DNA of 9,962 bases from Bacteroidota bacterium (GCA_020048595.1 JAIFMH010000144.1:1-9962), one strand, 5' to 3'. Counted from the first letter of the stretch, positions 1 to 7,590 are shown. A program made the numbers and translations. The notes: generated from the sequence alone by a model not told the origin.

Positions 1-1033
1 TTGTATCGGTAATGTATATTTTTATTCCGAAAATTATCAAAAAGCATTAGACTATTATTATAAATCAAAATCATATCCCGGAATTGTGCGGTTTGAACAA
101 ACCGGTGATCTGAGCATATATGTAAACGGCACCATTGGCGAAGCATATTTTAAATTGAATCAACCTGATTCGGCATTGCTGTATTTACAGAAAGCCTATG
201 CCCTGGATAGTAAAAGAACCGATCACCGGAACTGGAGTATTCCTTATTATTATCTCGGTCATATTCATGCTCAAAAAAAGCAATATGCACTTGCCATGGA
301 CTATTATCGGCTTGGATTATCCGTATCTACTGTGACTAAAAACACATTGGATGGGATTATTAGTATGGCCGTTGTTTTTAAAAATACAGGGATGACAGAT
401 TCAGCCATCTTTTATTCGAAAATAGTAGTTAAAGAGGGCCTTCAAAAATCATTTCTCACGCAGGTAATTGAGGCAAGTGCTCTGCTTAAAGATATATACA
501 AAACAAACAATGAAAAAGACAGTGCATTTCTTTACCAGGAAATAATGCTGGCAGCAAAGGACAGTTTATTTAGTACCGAAAAACTGAACCAGATGCAAAA
601 TCTTTCTTTTAACGAGCAACTCCGGCAGCTGGAACTGGAGGAACAAAAAACAAAAATACTTGAAGAGCGGACGCGTAACATTCAGTATGTTACCATTGCT
701 ATTGGGCTTATCTGCTTTTTGATTTTATTTCTCCTTCTCAGCCGAAGCATTATTGTGAATGAAAAATGGATTTCCTTCCTTGGGATACTGGGCTTACTGG
801 TTGTATTTGAATTTATTAACTTGCTTCTTCATCCGTTCCTGGGAAAAATCACCAACCATTCGCCATTGTACATGCTGATTATTTTAGTAGCCATTGCCGC
901 TTTACTTATACCCTTGCACAATCATTTAGAACGTTGGGTAAAACATAAAATGGTGATAAAAAACAAACGGATTAGGTTGGCGGCGGCCCGAAAAACAATT
1001 GAGAAATTAGCTGGAAATACTGATAACCTGTGA
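1..1033 (+). CDS. TPR-repeat membrane protein without a visible output domain (5' partial)
   Basis: The reading frame is open to the left edge (first full codon at base 2) and ends with TGA at 1031-1033, so the true start lies outside the window. The GTG at 86 is not a credible start, because a good TPR helix pair (GNVYFYSENYQKALDYYYKS) is encoded before it. About five TPR-like units follow up to base 570, including GEAYFKLNQPDSALLYLQKA and GHIHAQKKQYALAMDYYRLG. Then come a charged, Gln/Glu-rich probable coiled coil (about 578-685) and three hydrophobic segments (about 689-742, 767-835 and 866-919). The protein ends in a basic tail. In the Bacteroidota, TPR, coiled coil and membrane helices often precede a histidine kinase or LytTR/LuxR output domain. 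None is present here, as the protein stops soon after the third helix. It probably lies in the inner membrane and mediates protein-protein contacts. The substrate or partner is unknown. Confidence 0.85.
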   Translation, partial: CIGNVYFYSENYQKALDYYYKSKSYPGIVRFEQTGDLSIYVNGTIGEAYFKLNQPDSALLYLQKAYALDSKRTDHRNWSIPYYYLGHIHAQKKQYALAMDYYRLGLSVSTVTKNTLDGIISMAVVFKNTGMTDSAIFYSKIVVKEGLQKSFLTQVIEASALLKDIYKTNNEKDSAFLYQEIMLAAKDSLFSTEKLNQMQNLSFNEQLRQLELEEQKTKILEERTRNIQYVTIAIGLICFLILFLLLSRSIIVNEKWISFLGILGLLVVFEFINLLLHPFLGKITNHSPLYMLIILVAIAALLIPLHNHLERWVKHKMVIKNKRIRLAAARKTIEKLAGNTDNL

Positions 1034-1154
1034 GGTTGGGAAAAAAGAACCCAAATCCGTGCTCTCCCCTGCTAGCGTTCTGAAAAATGCATCTGTAACT
1101 GAACTAACCTTATAAATCAGAATTAATGCACCATTAACACAAACTTCCTGAATT

Positions 1155-2360
1155 ATGAAAAAGGTAAATGTGTTATACATCAGCGGCTCCCTGGGTTTAG
1201 GCCACATAACCAGGGACCTGGCAATTGCCAACAGCCTCAGAAAGATTCTTCCCGAAGTTGAAATTGAATGGCTGGCTGCCGATCCGGCCAGCAAATTTTT
1301 ACTGGAAGCAGGAGAAAAAATGGTACCTGGTGCCGAGGCTTACGCCAATGAGAATGTATCAGCCGAAAAAGCTGCCAAAGGTGCCAGCCTGAACATATTA
1401 AGCTATTTGTTGAAGTCGCGGGCTGAATGGAAAAAGAATATAGATTTCTTCCTGAACCTCATTGCACAAAAGAAATATGACCTTGTAATCGGTGACGAAA
1501 CCTACGAGATAAACCTGGCACTCAGGGAACACAAGGAAATGAAAACTTTTCCTTTCGTTATGATTTTTGACTTTGTAGGGCTTCATGCCGTGACAAATAA
1601 TCCACTGGAACACCTTGGCGTGTATTATTGGAACCGGGTTTGGTGCCACGATTACCGGCTGAAGATAATACCTCCTTACGATCTTGCTCTTTTTGTCGGC
1701 GAACCCGAAGATGTACCTGATGAGACTTTCGGATTTATGATGCCCAACCGCCGCGACATGGCAAAAAAAATGTATTCTTTTGTCGGATACATTTTCCCGT
1801 TTGAAGTCTCTGCGTATTCGGATAAACAAAAGGTGCGAACGAAACTCGGATACGGCAAGGAACCTCTGCTGATTTGTTCCCTGGGCGGAACGGCCATTGG
1901 CAAGGAATTGATGGAACTTTGCGGAAAGGCATATTTGCTTGCGAAAGAAAAAAATCCCGCCCTGCATGCTGTTTTCGTTACGGGTCCAAGATTGCAGGCT
2001 GAATCAGTCCGGCTTCCGGAAGGTGCTGAAGTAAAAGGATTTGTTCCCCGGCTTTACGAGCATTTTGCCGCCTGCGACCTTGCTATAGTGCAGGGAGGCG
2101 CAACATCTACTTTTGAATTAACAGCGCTTCGAAGACCCTTTATTTATTTCCCTCTCGAAGGGCATTGCGAGCAGGCCAATGTTTCCAGAATCCTGTCGCA
2201 GCGGGGAGCAGGTGTAAAAATGATTCTTTCAAAAACCACCCCCGGGTTACTTGCTGAAAAGATTATTTCAACAATTGGCAGGGATTTATCTTATCCTGTT
2301 TTACCTGCCGATGGGGCGGATAAAGCTGCCCGTCTACTCGTAAAATTATTGGAAAAATAA
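1155..2360 (+). CDS. GT-B fold glycosyltransferase, MurG/UDP-glycosyltransferase-like
   Basis: This 401-residue protein has a two-domain GT-B layout. The N-terminal domain opens with a glycine-rich strand-loop, YISGSLGLGHITRDLAIA (residues 8-25), as in MurG-type and macrolide-type transferases. The C-terminal domain starts near LLICSLGGTAIGKEL (238-252). It carries the nucleotide-sugar site signature of the GT28 C-terminal domain: VQGGATSTFEL (312-322), then RRPFIYFPLEGHCEQANV (326-343). The family transfers a sugar from an activated donor at the cytoplasmic face of the membrane. Donor and acceptor cannot be read from the sequence. No signal peptide or membrane helix is seen. The start is well fixed, because an in-frame TGA lies two codons before the ATG. 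No Shine-Dalgarno sequence is visible, as is usual in Bacteroidota. It starts 121 bases after the TPR gene and ends 46 bases before the first secreted propeller gene, so co-transcription with the latter is possible. A true MurG role is unlikely, since the gene is not in a cell-wall cluster. Confidence 0.85.
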   Translation: MKKVNVLYISGSLGLGHITRDLAIANSLRKILPEVEIEWLAADPASKFLLEAGEKMVPGAEAYANENVSAEKAAKGASLNILSYLLKSRAEWKKNIDFFLNLIAQKKYDLVIGDETYEINLALREHKEMKTFPFVMIFDFVGLHAVTNNPLEHLGVYYWNRVWCHDYRLKIIPPYDLALFVGEPEDVPDETFGFMMPNRRDMAKKMYSFVGYIFPFEVSAYSDKQKVRTKLGYGKEPLLICSLGGTAIGKELMELCGKAYLLAKEKNPALHAVFVTGPRLQAESVRLPEGAEVKGFVPRLYEHFAACDLAIVQGGATSTFELTALRRPFIYFPLEGHCEQANVSRILSQRGAGVKMILSKTTPGLLAEKIISTIGRDLSYPVLPADGADKAARLLVKLLEK

Positions 2361-2406
2361 GCATGTCGAATTCAATTATCCAACATCCTTAAACAAAAAA
2401 ACAGTT

Positions 2407-4530
2407 ATGAAAAATTTCAACGTTCTCGCAAAGCAATTCACCCTATTGTTGGCATTTATTGCACCAACTTTGTTTGCCCAGGACATACAATGGGAACAAC
2501 TGAACGGACCATTTGGCGGAACGGCTCTATCATTTGCTTCAAATGCAAATGGTGATGTTTTCGCCGGTGCAGATCAGGATCAAAGAGGAATATTCCGCTC
2601 TACCGATGTAGGGCTTACCTTTCAGCCTAAAAGTGCTGGTCTGTATTTGGAAAACAGAGCCGTCAGCTGGCTTGTTCCTGATGACACGAGTTATATTATA
2701 GCCGGTACAGACAGCCATATCGGATCTAAGGTTTATAAGTCAAAGGATAATGGAGAAAGCTGGACTCAGATTGCGGATCTTGGTGGAACTTCCGTTGCTA
2801 AAAACGACAGCGGGCATATTTATGTGGGAAATACTGCTTTTGCACAATACAGTGTCTCAAAAGACGGCGGTTATACCTGGGTGCACTATCCCAGTCCGGC
2901 TGCATTTACAAACTGTATTGCGATCACTGACAGCGGACATATTTTTATTGGTGGAAATTACACCGGGTATCGTTCCACTGATAGCGGAGCCAACTGGAAA
3001 AATCTGGGATCAGCAGGACTTCCGGATGGAATCAATTCGATCGCTTTTGCCCCAAACGGGACTATTTATGCAGGTTGTTCAAGAGAAAACACTTCTAATT
3101 CAGGTGTTTACAGATCAACTGATAATGGTGATAGCTGGACTGCTGTAAAACAGGGATTCAGGGTTTATGCCTCACACAATATAGTTGTAAATGATACTGG
3201 AGAAATCTTCGTTGGGTCCTGGGGATACGGAATATGGAAATCAACGGATAACGGTGATACATGGACCCAATGCAATTCAGGGCTCGGGCATTTTTATATA
3301 AAATCAATGCATATTACTGATAACGGAGATATTTATGCCGGATTAAGCGGTGGGGGTATATACAGATCAACCGATAATGGGGAAACCTGGCAACAGGTTG
3401 GATTAACTGCTGCGAGTGTAAAGAAGATTGCGATTAATCCTGCTAACGGTTACATGTTTGCTTCAGTAAATGGTGTATCCCGCTCAACTGATGGAGGGCA
3501 AACATGGGAAACAATTAATAGCGGGCTGGCAAATTTAGATACCAGAACGTTTGCAATTCAAGAAGATGGAACCATTTTTTGTGGTGCCGGTTTTAATTAT
3601 AATGATCCTGGCGTGATATTTCGTTCATCAGATAATGGAAATAGCTGGGTACGCGCCGATACGGGAATTGCCTGGAGTACACATCTTAATGCAATGGCTG
3701 TTGATGCTTACGGCAACATTTACGCCGGTGCTTATGATGGGATCTATAAATCCATTAATAATGGAAGTAGTTGGTATAATATTGGAGCAGAGGGTGGAGC
3801 AAAAGGACTTGCTTTAAATTCAGCAGGTGACTTGTTTATGGCAAAGGATGCACATGGTGTTTGGCGATTATTGAACAATGACACGAGCTGGACTCATTTA
3901 ATGGATGGAAGTGGTTATACTATTTTTTGTGGAAGCAATGATAACCTGTATTGTGGAAACTTCCGCTCAACAGATAATGGTGATACCTGGACCCGAATGA
4001 GCATAGATTACTTCACTTCTTCTTTTGCCGAAAATTCTCTTGGTCATTTATTTTGCGGTACGTTTAACTATGGCAGTGGCGTATGGCGCTCAACTGATTA
4101 TGGTGATACCTGGTCACAAATAAATACCGGATTGCCGATCATGGATATCCGTTCCGTTGCTGTTGATTCTGACGATTATCTCTATGCAGGTACATGGGGT
4201 GAATCGGTATTTAAAACAACTACATCAACAGTAACAACCGGAATTGAAGACAGAAATCTTGAAACATCTGATTTAAGCCTGATGCAGAACTATCCAAACC
4301 CTTACAGCCAATTTACAACAATCTCCTGGCAGCAATCAAAGCAAAATCATGTGCTTTTGTGTGTTTACGATTTTACAGGTAGAAAGAGTCAAACGCTTAC
4401 AGATACAGAAATGCCTGCAGGGAAACACAAGGTAACATTTGATGCTTCAGGCTTGCCGGCAGGGGTGTATTTCTATCAGCTACAAGTAAATAGCCAAAAA
4501 CAAACAAAAAAAATGGTTTTAATTAAATAA
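2407..4530 (+). CDS. T9SS-secreted Asp-box beta-propeller protein
   Basis: This 707-residue secreted protein has three parts. A signal peptide (residues 1-24) has a hydrophobic core LLLAFIAPTLFA and a probable signal peptidase I cut before QDIQWE. A long propeller region (about 30-605) holds thirteen Asp-box (BNR-like) positions S-x-D-x-G-x-x-W. They begin at residues 65, 112, 151, 190, 237, 279, 321, 360, 407, 449, 488, 521 and 562. The last part (about 624-707) is a T9SS type A sorting domain with NYPNPYSQFTTISW, VYDFTGRK, GLPAGVYFYQL and a basic KKMVLIK end. That domain targets the protein across the outer membrane for release or surface attachment. Box 1 has Phe for the final Trp, and box 11 (WRLLNNDTSW) has lost the Ser, Asp and Gly. 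The repeat number would suit two seven-bladed propellers, as in sortilin- or GH74-like proteins, but no catalytic residues can be assigned. Sugar binding, hydrolysis or adhesion are all possible. The next T9SS gene starts 7 bases later. Confidence 0.9.
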   Translation: MKNFNVLAKQFTLLLAFIAPTLFAQDIQWEQLNGPFGGTALSFASNANGDVFAGADQDQRGIFRSTDVGLTFQPKSAGLYLENRAVSWLVPDDTSYIIAGTDSHIGSKVYKSKDNGESWTQIADLGGTSVAKNDSGHIYVGNTAFAQYSVSKDGGYTWVHYPSPAAFTNCIAITDSGHIFIGGNYTGYRSTDSGANWKNLGSAGLPDGINSIAFAPNGTIYAGCSRENTSNSGVYRSTDNGDSWTAVKQGFRVYASHNIVVNDTGEIFVGSWGYGIWKSTDNGDTWTQCNSGLGHFYIKSMHITDNGDIYAGLSGGGIYRSTDNGETWQQVGLTAASVKKIAINPANGYMFASVNGVSRSTDGGQTWETINSGLANLDTRTFAIQEDGTIFCGAGFNYNDPGVIFRSSDNGNSWVRADTGIAWSTHLNAMAVDAYGNIYAGAYDGIYKSINNGSSWYNIGAEGGAKGLALNSAGDLFMAKDAHGVWRLLNNDTSWTHLMDGSGYTIFCGSNDNLYCGNFRSTDNGDTWTRMSIDYFTSSFAENSLGHLFCGTFNYGSGVWRSTDYGDTWSQINTGLPIMDIRSVAVDSDDYLYAGTWGESVFKTTTSTVTTGIEDRNLETSDLSLMQNYPNPYSQFTTISWQQSKQNHVLLCVYDFTGRKSQTLTDTEMPAGKHKVTFDASGLPAGVYFYQLQVNSQKQTKKMVLIK
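2599..4113 (+). repeat. Tandem Asp-box repeats (13 units) inside the first T9SS gene
   Basis: Thirteen box positions recur every 33-47 codons, most often 39-47. The best-conserved copies read YRSTDNGDSW, WKSTDNGDTW, YRSTDNGETW, FRSTDNGDTW and WRSTDYGDTW. At the DNA level the motif recurs as variations on TCAACNGATAATGGNGANANNTGG, differing mainly at third codon positions. This is a protein-level repeat held by selection rather than a fresh DNA duplication. Between boxes a second conserved strand of the form G-x-I-Y-A-G or G-x-I-F-V-G appears. In several units its Ala is replaced by Cys (IFCGAG, IFCGS, LYCGN, LFCGT). Confidence 0.9.
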
Positions 4531-4537
4531 GGCTGTT

Positions 4538-6241
4538 ATGAAAAATCTATTTACTCACTTTTTGTTGCTACTGATCGCTTTTTTTGCATTAAACGCTACT
4601 GTTTACGCACAATGGTCAACGGACCCAAATGTAAATAATCCAATCTGCACTGCGGCAAATGACCAATTCTCTCATTCCATTGCAAGTGATGGCGAAGGGG
4701 GCGCAATTATCACATGGGAGGACTTTAGAGGTGGTAACTACAGCATTTACGCACAGCGGATCAATGCCGATGGTATGCTGTTATGGGCTACAAATGGCAT
4801 TGCCATCTGTACTGCCGCGAATGATCAAACCGTCCCAAAAATAGTAAGTGATGGTGAAGGGGGAGCAATTATTGCATGGAGCGACTTTCGCAGCAGCATT
4901 TACGCTGACCTTTACGCCCAAAGAATTAATGCAAGTGGTACAGCTTTGTGGACAAACAATGGTATCGCCATCTGCACCGCAGCAAAGATTCAGGTCGCCG
5001 TTGAAATCATAAGCGATGGGGAAGGAGGCGCGATTATTACCTGGCATGATAGTCGGAGCGGAGTCTACGACATCTATTCCCAACGGGTAAATGCTAGTGG
5101 TGTTGTGATGTGGACTGCTGATGGTGTTGATATCTGCAGCGCAGAGAACAATCAGGAAAACCCAGCTATTGTAACCGATGGCGCAGGGGGTGCTATTATT
5201 ACATGGCAGGATAATAGAAATGGAACCAATCAAACTAACGATTATGATATTTACGCACAAAGAATAAATTCAAATGGTACAGTTCTTTGGACAGCTAATG
5301 GAATTTCAATCTGTAGCGTAACCGGAAATCAGGTCTATCCCACCATTTTTTGCAACATCACGGGAGAAGCGATTATTACCTGGTGGGATGTTCGTACCGG
5401 CGACATTGATATTTATGCCCAGCGTATAAATGTCAGTGGCACATCACTCTGGACAACCAACGGTGCCGCTGTTTGCACCGCACCGAATTTTCAACAATCT
5501 CCTGCCATAGAGAGCGATGGCGAAGGGGGAGCGATTATTACCTGGCAGGACTATCGCAGCGGTAACTATGATATATTCACGCAGCGGATCAACATCAGTG
5601 GTGCGGTGCTATGGACAACCGACGGCGTCGCCATCTCAACCATGCCTAACGCTCAGATGTCTCCCTGTATCACCACTGATGGCTCCGGGGGTGCATTTAT
5701 TATTTGGGATGATCAACGGAGCGACAACCGCGATGTGTACGCACAACGAATAAATGCCAATGGAGTAGTACAATGGACCGATAACGGAGTCGCCGTTTCC
5801 ACAGCTGCAAGTGATCAATATTATCCATCCATCGTGCGTGATAACTCCGGGGGTGTGATAATTATTTGGTGGGACTACCGAAATGGCTATACTGCCGATA
5901 TCTATGCACAGCAAATTAACGCCAATGGTCAATTAGGAGTAATAACAGAGATAGAGGATGATCTTGCTGCTTCGCGGGAATCAATCTCCCTTGAGCAGAA
6001 TTTCCCGAATCCCTTCACCACCAAAACCAGGATATGCTGGCAGACGCCGGCACCTGTATATTTGGAGCTAAAAGTATATGATTTGTATGGAAGGCAGGTC
6101 AGAACATTGGTTCAGGCGCAAATGATTGCGGGTGAACACCACACTTTTTTTAATGCTTCTGGTTTACCGGCAGGAATTTACTTTTATCAGCTTAAGGTAA
6201 ATGGCATGGTTGATACTAAAAAAATGAGTATCATAAAATGA
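4538..6241 (+). CDS. T9SS-secreted protein built from eight 54-residue propeller-like repeats
   Basis: This 567-residue protein has a signal peptide (residues 1-24, core HFLLLLIAFFALNA, probable cut after VYA before QWSTD). Eight repeats (about 36-466) follow, then a short linker and a T9SS type A sorting domain (about 483-567). The sorting domain shows QNFPNPFTTKTRICW, VYDLYGRQVRTL, SGLPAGIYFYQLKV and a KKMSIIK end. Each repeat runs roughly as G(I/V)-x-(I/V)-(C/S)-T-A-x-x-x-Q, x-P-x-I-x-x-DGxGGAIITW, D-x-R-x-G-x-x-D-IYAQRIN, x-x-G-x-x-x-W-T-x-(N/D)-G. The central Trp falls at residues 60, 114, 169, 223, 282, 336, 390 and 444. The pattern predicts an eight-bladed beta-propeller, which is inference. 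No catalytic motif is recognised, so a structural, adhesive or ligand-binding surface role is likelier than an enzyme. The gene lies 7 bases after the preceding T9SS gene and is almost certainly in the same transcript. Confidence 0.88.
   Translation: MKNLFTHFLLLLIAFFALNATVYAQWSTDPNVNNPICTAANDQFSHSIASDGEGGAIITWEDFRGGNYSIYAQRINADGMLLWATNGIAICTAANDQTVPKIVSDGEGGAIIAWSDFRSSIYADLYAQRINASGTALWTNNGIAICTAAKIQVAVEIISDGEGGAIITWHDSRSGVYDIYSQRVNASGVVMWTADGVDICSAENNQENPAIVTDGAGGAIITWQDNRNGTNQTNDYDIYAQRINSNGTVLWTANGISICSVTGNQVYPTIFCNITGEAIITWWDVRTGDIDIYAQRINVSGTSLWTTNGAAVCTAPNFQQSPAIESDGEGGAIITWQDYRSGNYDIFTQRINISGAVLWTTDGVAISTMPNAQMSPCITTDGSGGAFIIWDDQRSDNRDVYAQRINANGVVQWTDNGVAVSTAASDQYYPSIVRDNSGGVIIIWWDYRNGYTADIYAQQINANGQLGVITEIEDDLAASRESISLEQNFPNPFTTKTRICWQTPAPVYLELKVYDLYGRQVRTLVQAQMIAGEHHTFFNASGLPAGIYFYQLKVNGMVDTKKMSIIK
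4643..5935 (+). repeat. Eight tandem units of about 162 bases (54 codons) inside the second T9SS gene
   Basis: The DGxGGAIITW segment starts near bases 4688, 4850, 5015, 5177, 5336, 5516, 5678 and 5840. The spacing is 54 or 55 codons, except for one interval of 59 codons between units 4 and 5. The extra residues there fall in the loop NGTNQTNDYDIYA of unit 4. Unit 5 is degenerate at this motif (CNITGEAIITW), and unit 8 reads DNSGGVIIIW. Units differ at many silent third positions, so they are not very recent copies. Confidence 0.92.
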
Positions 6242-6253
6242 TTTTGTTGCTCT

Positions 6254-6305
6254 TTAAAAGCATTAGTAAAAGACAAGCTATGCCAAAAATCTCTTTTGCT
6301 TTTAA
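6254..6305. terminator. Possible weak bidirectional terminator between convergent genes
   Basis: A perfect 9-base inverted repeat, TTAAAAGCA (6254-6262) with TGCTTTTAA (6297-6305), lies just after the second T9SS gene. An overlapping alternative pairs AGTAAAAGA (6265-6273) with TCTTTTGCT (6292-6300), with one G-U pair. Both stems are AT-rich and have long loops (34 and 18 bases), and no long T-run follows. The position suits a terminator for converging genes, but the structure is weak. Confidence 0.25.
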
Positions 6306-6420
6306 TATCACAAAAACAAAAACCCAAAACGCAACAACATATTAGGACTAGTTGAAACAATACCCGATAAATTTATCAATTAAATCTATTGGAGAACCAG
6401 CAATATCTTTGAAATGGCAT

Positions 6421-7038
6421 CTATTCTCTTTTTGAAGCCTTCAAAAGGAATATCGGATAATCACTCACTTTTCCTTCTTCATTCGTTTTCTGAATACTAT
6501 AACATTGCTGATGTTCAATATTCGTGAATCCAATTGCTTTTAATTTATCGGACAGATACTCTACATCAAAGCCAAGATGCCCACTAAACCCCTCGCTATG
6601 AAATGACCCATCTTCGGCGTACAAATCAGCTATGGCAAGGTATCCGCCGGGATTTAAAATGGAAAAGAATCTTGAAAGGACACTGTCAACATCGTTTACA
6701 TGATGCATCACCATCTGGTTATAAATGATATCAAAACTGCCGGTATAATCCTGATGTTCAAGATCAAAAAACAACGGTTTCATATTTTGAATATTCTGTT
6801 CCGCAATTTTTTCTGCTGTTACCGCTGTCATTTCCTTTGAATTATCCATCAGGACAATTTCCTCAAATTGATCTTTCAGCGCAAAACTCAGCAAGGCTGT
6901 TCCTGAGCCATACTCCAGCGCTTTCATGCTCTTATTAAATGGAATCGTTTGCAGCATTGCTTTTGCAACGGCTTCGGATCTGTTGATATAACGTTGGTTT
7001 TTATCCCAGTCGCGGGCTCTGGCATCAAATTCACTCAT
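6421..7038 (-). CDS. Class I SAM-dependent methyltransferase
   Basis: This 205-residue protein has a Rossmann-type methyltransferase core. Motif I reads ALEYGSGTALL (residues 40-50) and forms the SAM-binding loop. An acidic residue in IVLMDNS (61-67) lies at the end of strand 2, where it usually contacts the SAM ribose. FDIIYNQMVMHHV (102-114) is motif IV-like, and LNPGGYLAIADLY (128-140) is the strand 5 region. The N-terminal FDARARDWDKN is common in small-molecule methyltransferases related to UbiE/YafE. The substrate is unknown. The protein is cytoplasmic, with no signal peptide. It starts with ATG at 7036-7038 and ends with TAG. The gene is transcribed divergently from the TSUP gene and converges on the second T9SS gene, so it is probably a single-gene unit. 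No TAnnTTTG promoter was found upstream on the minus strand. Confidence 0.88.
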   Translation of the reverse strand: MSEFDARARDWDKNQRYINRSEAVAKAMLQTIPFNKSMKALEYGSGTALLSFALKDQFEEIVLMDNSKEMTAVTAEKIAEQNIQNMKPLFFDLEHQDYTGSFDIIYNQMVMHHVNDVDSVLSRFFSILNPGGYLAIADLYAEDGSFHSEGFSGHLGFDVEYLSDKLKAIGFTNIEHQQCYSIQKTNEEGKVSDYPIFLLKASKRE

Positions 7039-7215
7039 AGGTTTATCTGAATTATTATAAATAGTATGTTAACAGCATTGTAAACAGAAAAATGCATAGG
7101 ATGTTGCATCTCATTGAAAAAAGAAGGATTAACTGGATTTTACCCAAAACCAAAAAGCTATTTTCCGTTGTACTAACAACTAAAAATTTTTACCTTTGAA
7201 GTAATTACAAAAACT
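7039..7215. other. Divergent intergenic region between the methyltransferase and TSUP genes
   Basis: This AT-rich stretch separates the two divergent starts. It holds the TSUP promoter and a small inverted repeat, ATGCA (7092-7096) with TGCAT (7105-7109), flanking an 8-base spacer, which could be an operator or chance. No open frame of coding quality or RNA gene is seen. Confidence 0.5.
7168..7198 (+). promoter_or_regulatory. Bacteroidota-type promoter (-33 TTG / -7 TAnnTTTG) for the TSUP gene
   Basis: TTG at 7168-7170 is followed, after a 20-base spacer, by TACCTTTG at 7191-7198. This matches the Bacteroidota primary sigma factor consensus, TTG with a spacer near 20 and TAnnTTTG. Transcription would begin around 7203-7206, giving a leader of only about 10-20 bases before the start codon. 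It is the only intergenic match to the full consensus that I found in the window. Confidence 0.7.
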
Positions 7216-7590
7216 ATGCTTATGAACATCAATATTTTATTAATACTGGTACTTATCGGACTGGTAACAGGCGCCTTAGGCGGAATGCTCGGAATTGGCG
7301 GTGGACTGATTTTAATACCTGCATTGGTATATTTTCTTGGGTTTAGCCAACACCAGGCTATCGGAACCAGTCTTGCAGTAATGCTTCCACCTATCGGACT
7401 TTTTGCAGCCTATAACTATTATAAGGCAGGACAGGCGAATTTATTATATGCATTAGTGCTTGCCATTGCCTTTATGGCAGCAAGTTATTTTACATCCAAA
7501 CTTGCTCTGAAAATGCCTGAAAATATAATCAGGAAAATTTTCAGCGTGTTCCTTCTGGTAGTTGCCATACGGATGTTCTTTTCAAAATAA
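7216..7590 (+). CDS. Half-size TauE/SafE (TSUP) family membrane permease
   Basis: This 124-residue hydrophobic protein has about four membrane segments. It carries the glycine-rich TSUP signature GALGGMLGIGGGLILIPAL (residues 19-37) and then the second family block, HQAIGTSLAVMLPPIG (46-61). The family (PF01925) exports or takes up sulfur-containing anions such as sulfite and sulfoacetate, and other small organic anions. Full-length members have about 250 residues made of two related halves. This gene encodes only one half, so the protein would need to dimerise to form a full transporter. It does not look like a recent truncation: it ends cleanly in charged residues after the last helix, has its own promoter, and no second-half remnant follows. 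Translation may begin at ATG 7216 or at the second ATG, 7222, two codons later. It converges on the MbnP-family gene, and no functional link to that gene is shown. Confidence 0.85.
   Translation: MLMNINILLILVLIGLVTGALGGMLGIGGGLILIPALVYFLGFSQHQAIGTSLAVMLPPIGLFAAYNYYKAGQANLLYALVLAIAFMAASYFTSKLALKMPENIIRKIFSVFLLVVAIRMFFSK

Noticed and set aside
1036..1054. TTGGG / CCCAA hairpin after the TPR gene, as a terminator
   Set aside because: The stem has five pairs with an A-rich loop and no following T-run, so it is too weak to call.
1398..1967. 189-codon open frame on the minus strand
   Set aside because: It lies wholly opposite the glycosyltransferase, whose family motifs span the same bases, and it encodes no recognisable domain.
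4781..5260. 159-codon open frame on the minus strand within the eight-repeat gene
   Set aside because: It is a by-product of the repetitive codon pattern of the real plus-strand gene. Its own repeats mirror those units, and no start context or domain supports it.
4643..5935. Regular tandem repeats that might suggest a CRISPR array or satellite DNA
   Set aside because: The 162-base period is in frame throughout, and the units differ mainly at silent positions, so this is a protein repeat.
6366..6377. Perfect palindrome GATAAATTTATC in the gap before the methyltransferase stop codon
   Set aside because: It is a short AT-rich palindrome at the 3' ends of two converging genes, where an operator is not expected, and is likely to be chance.
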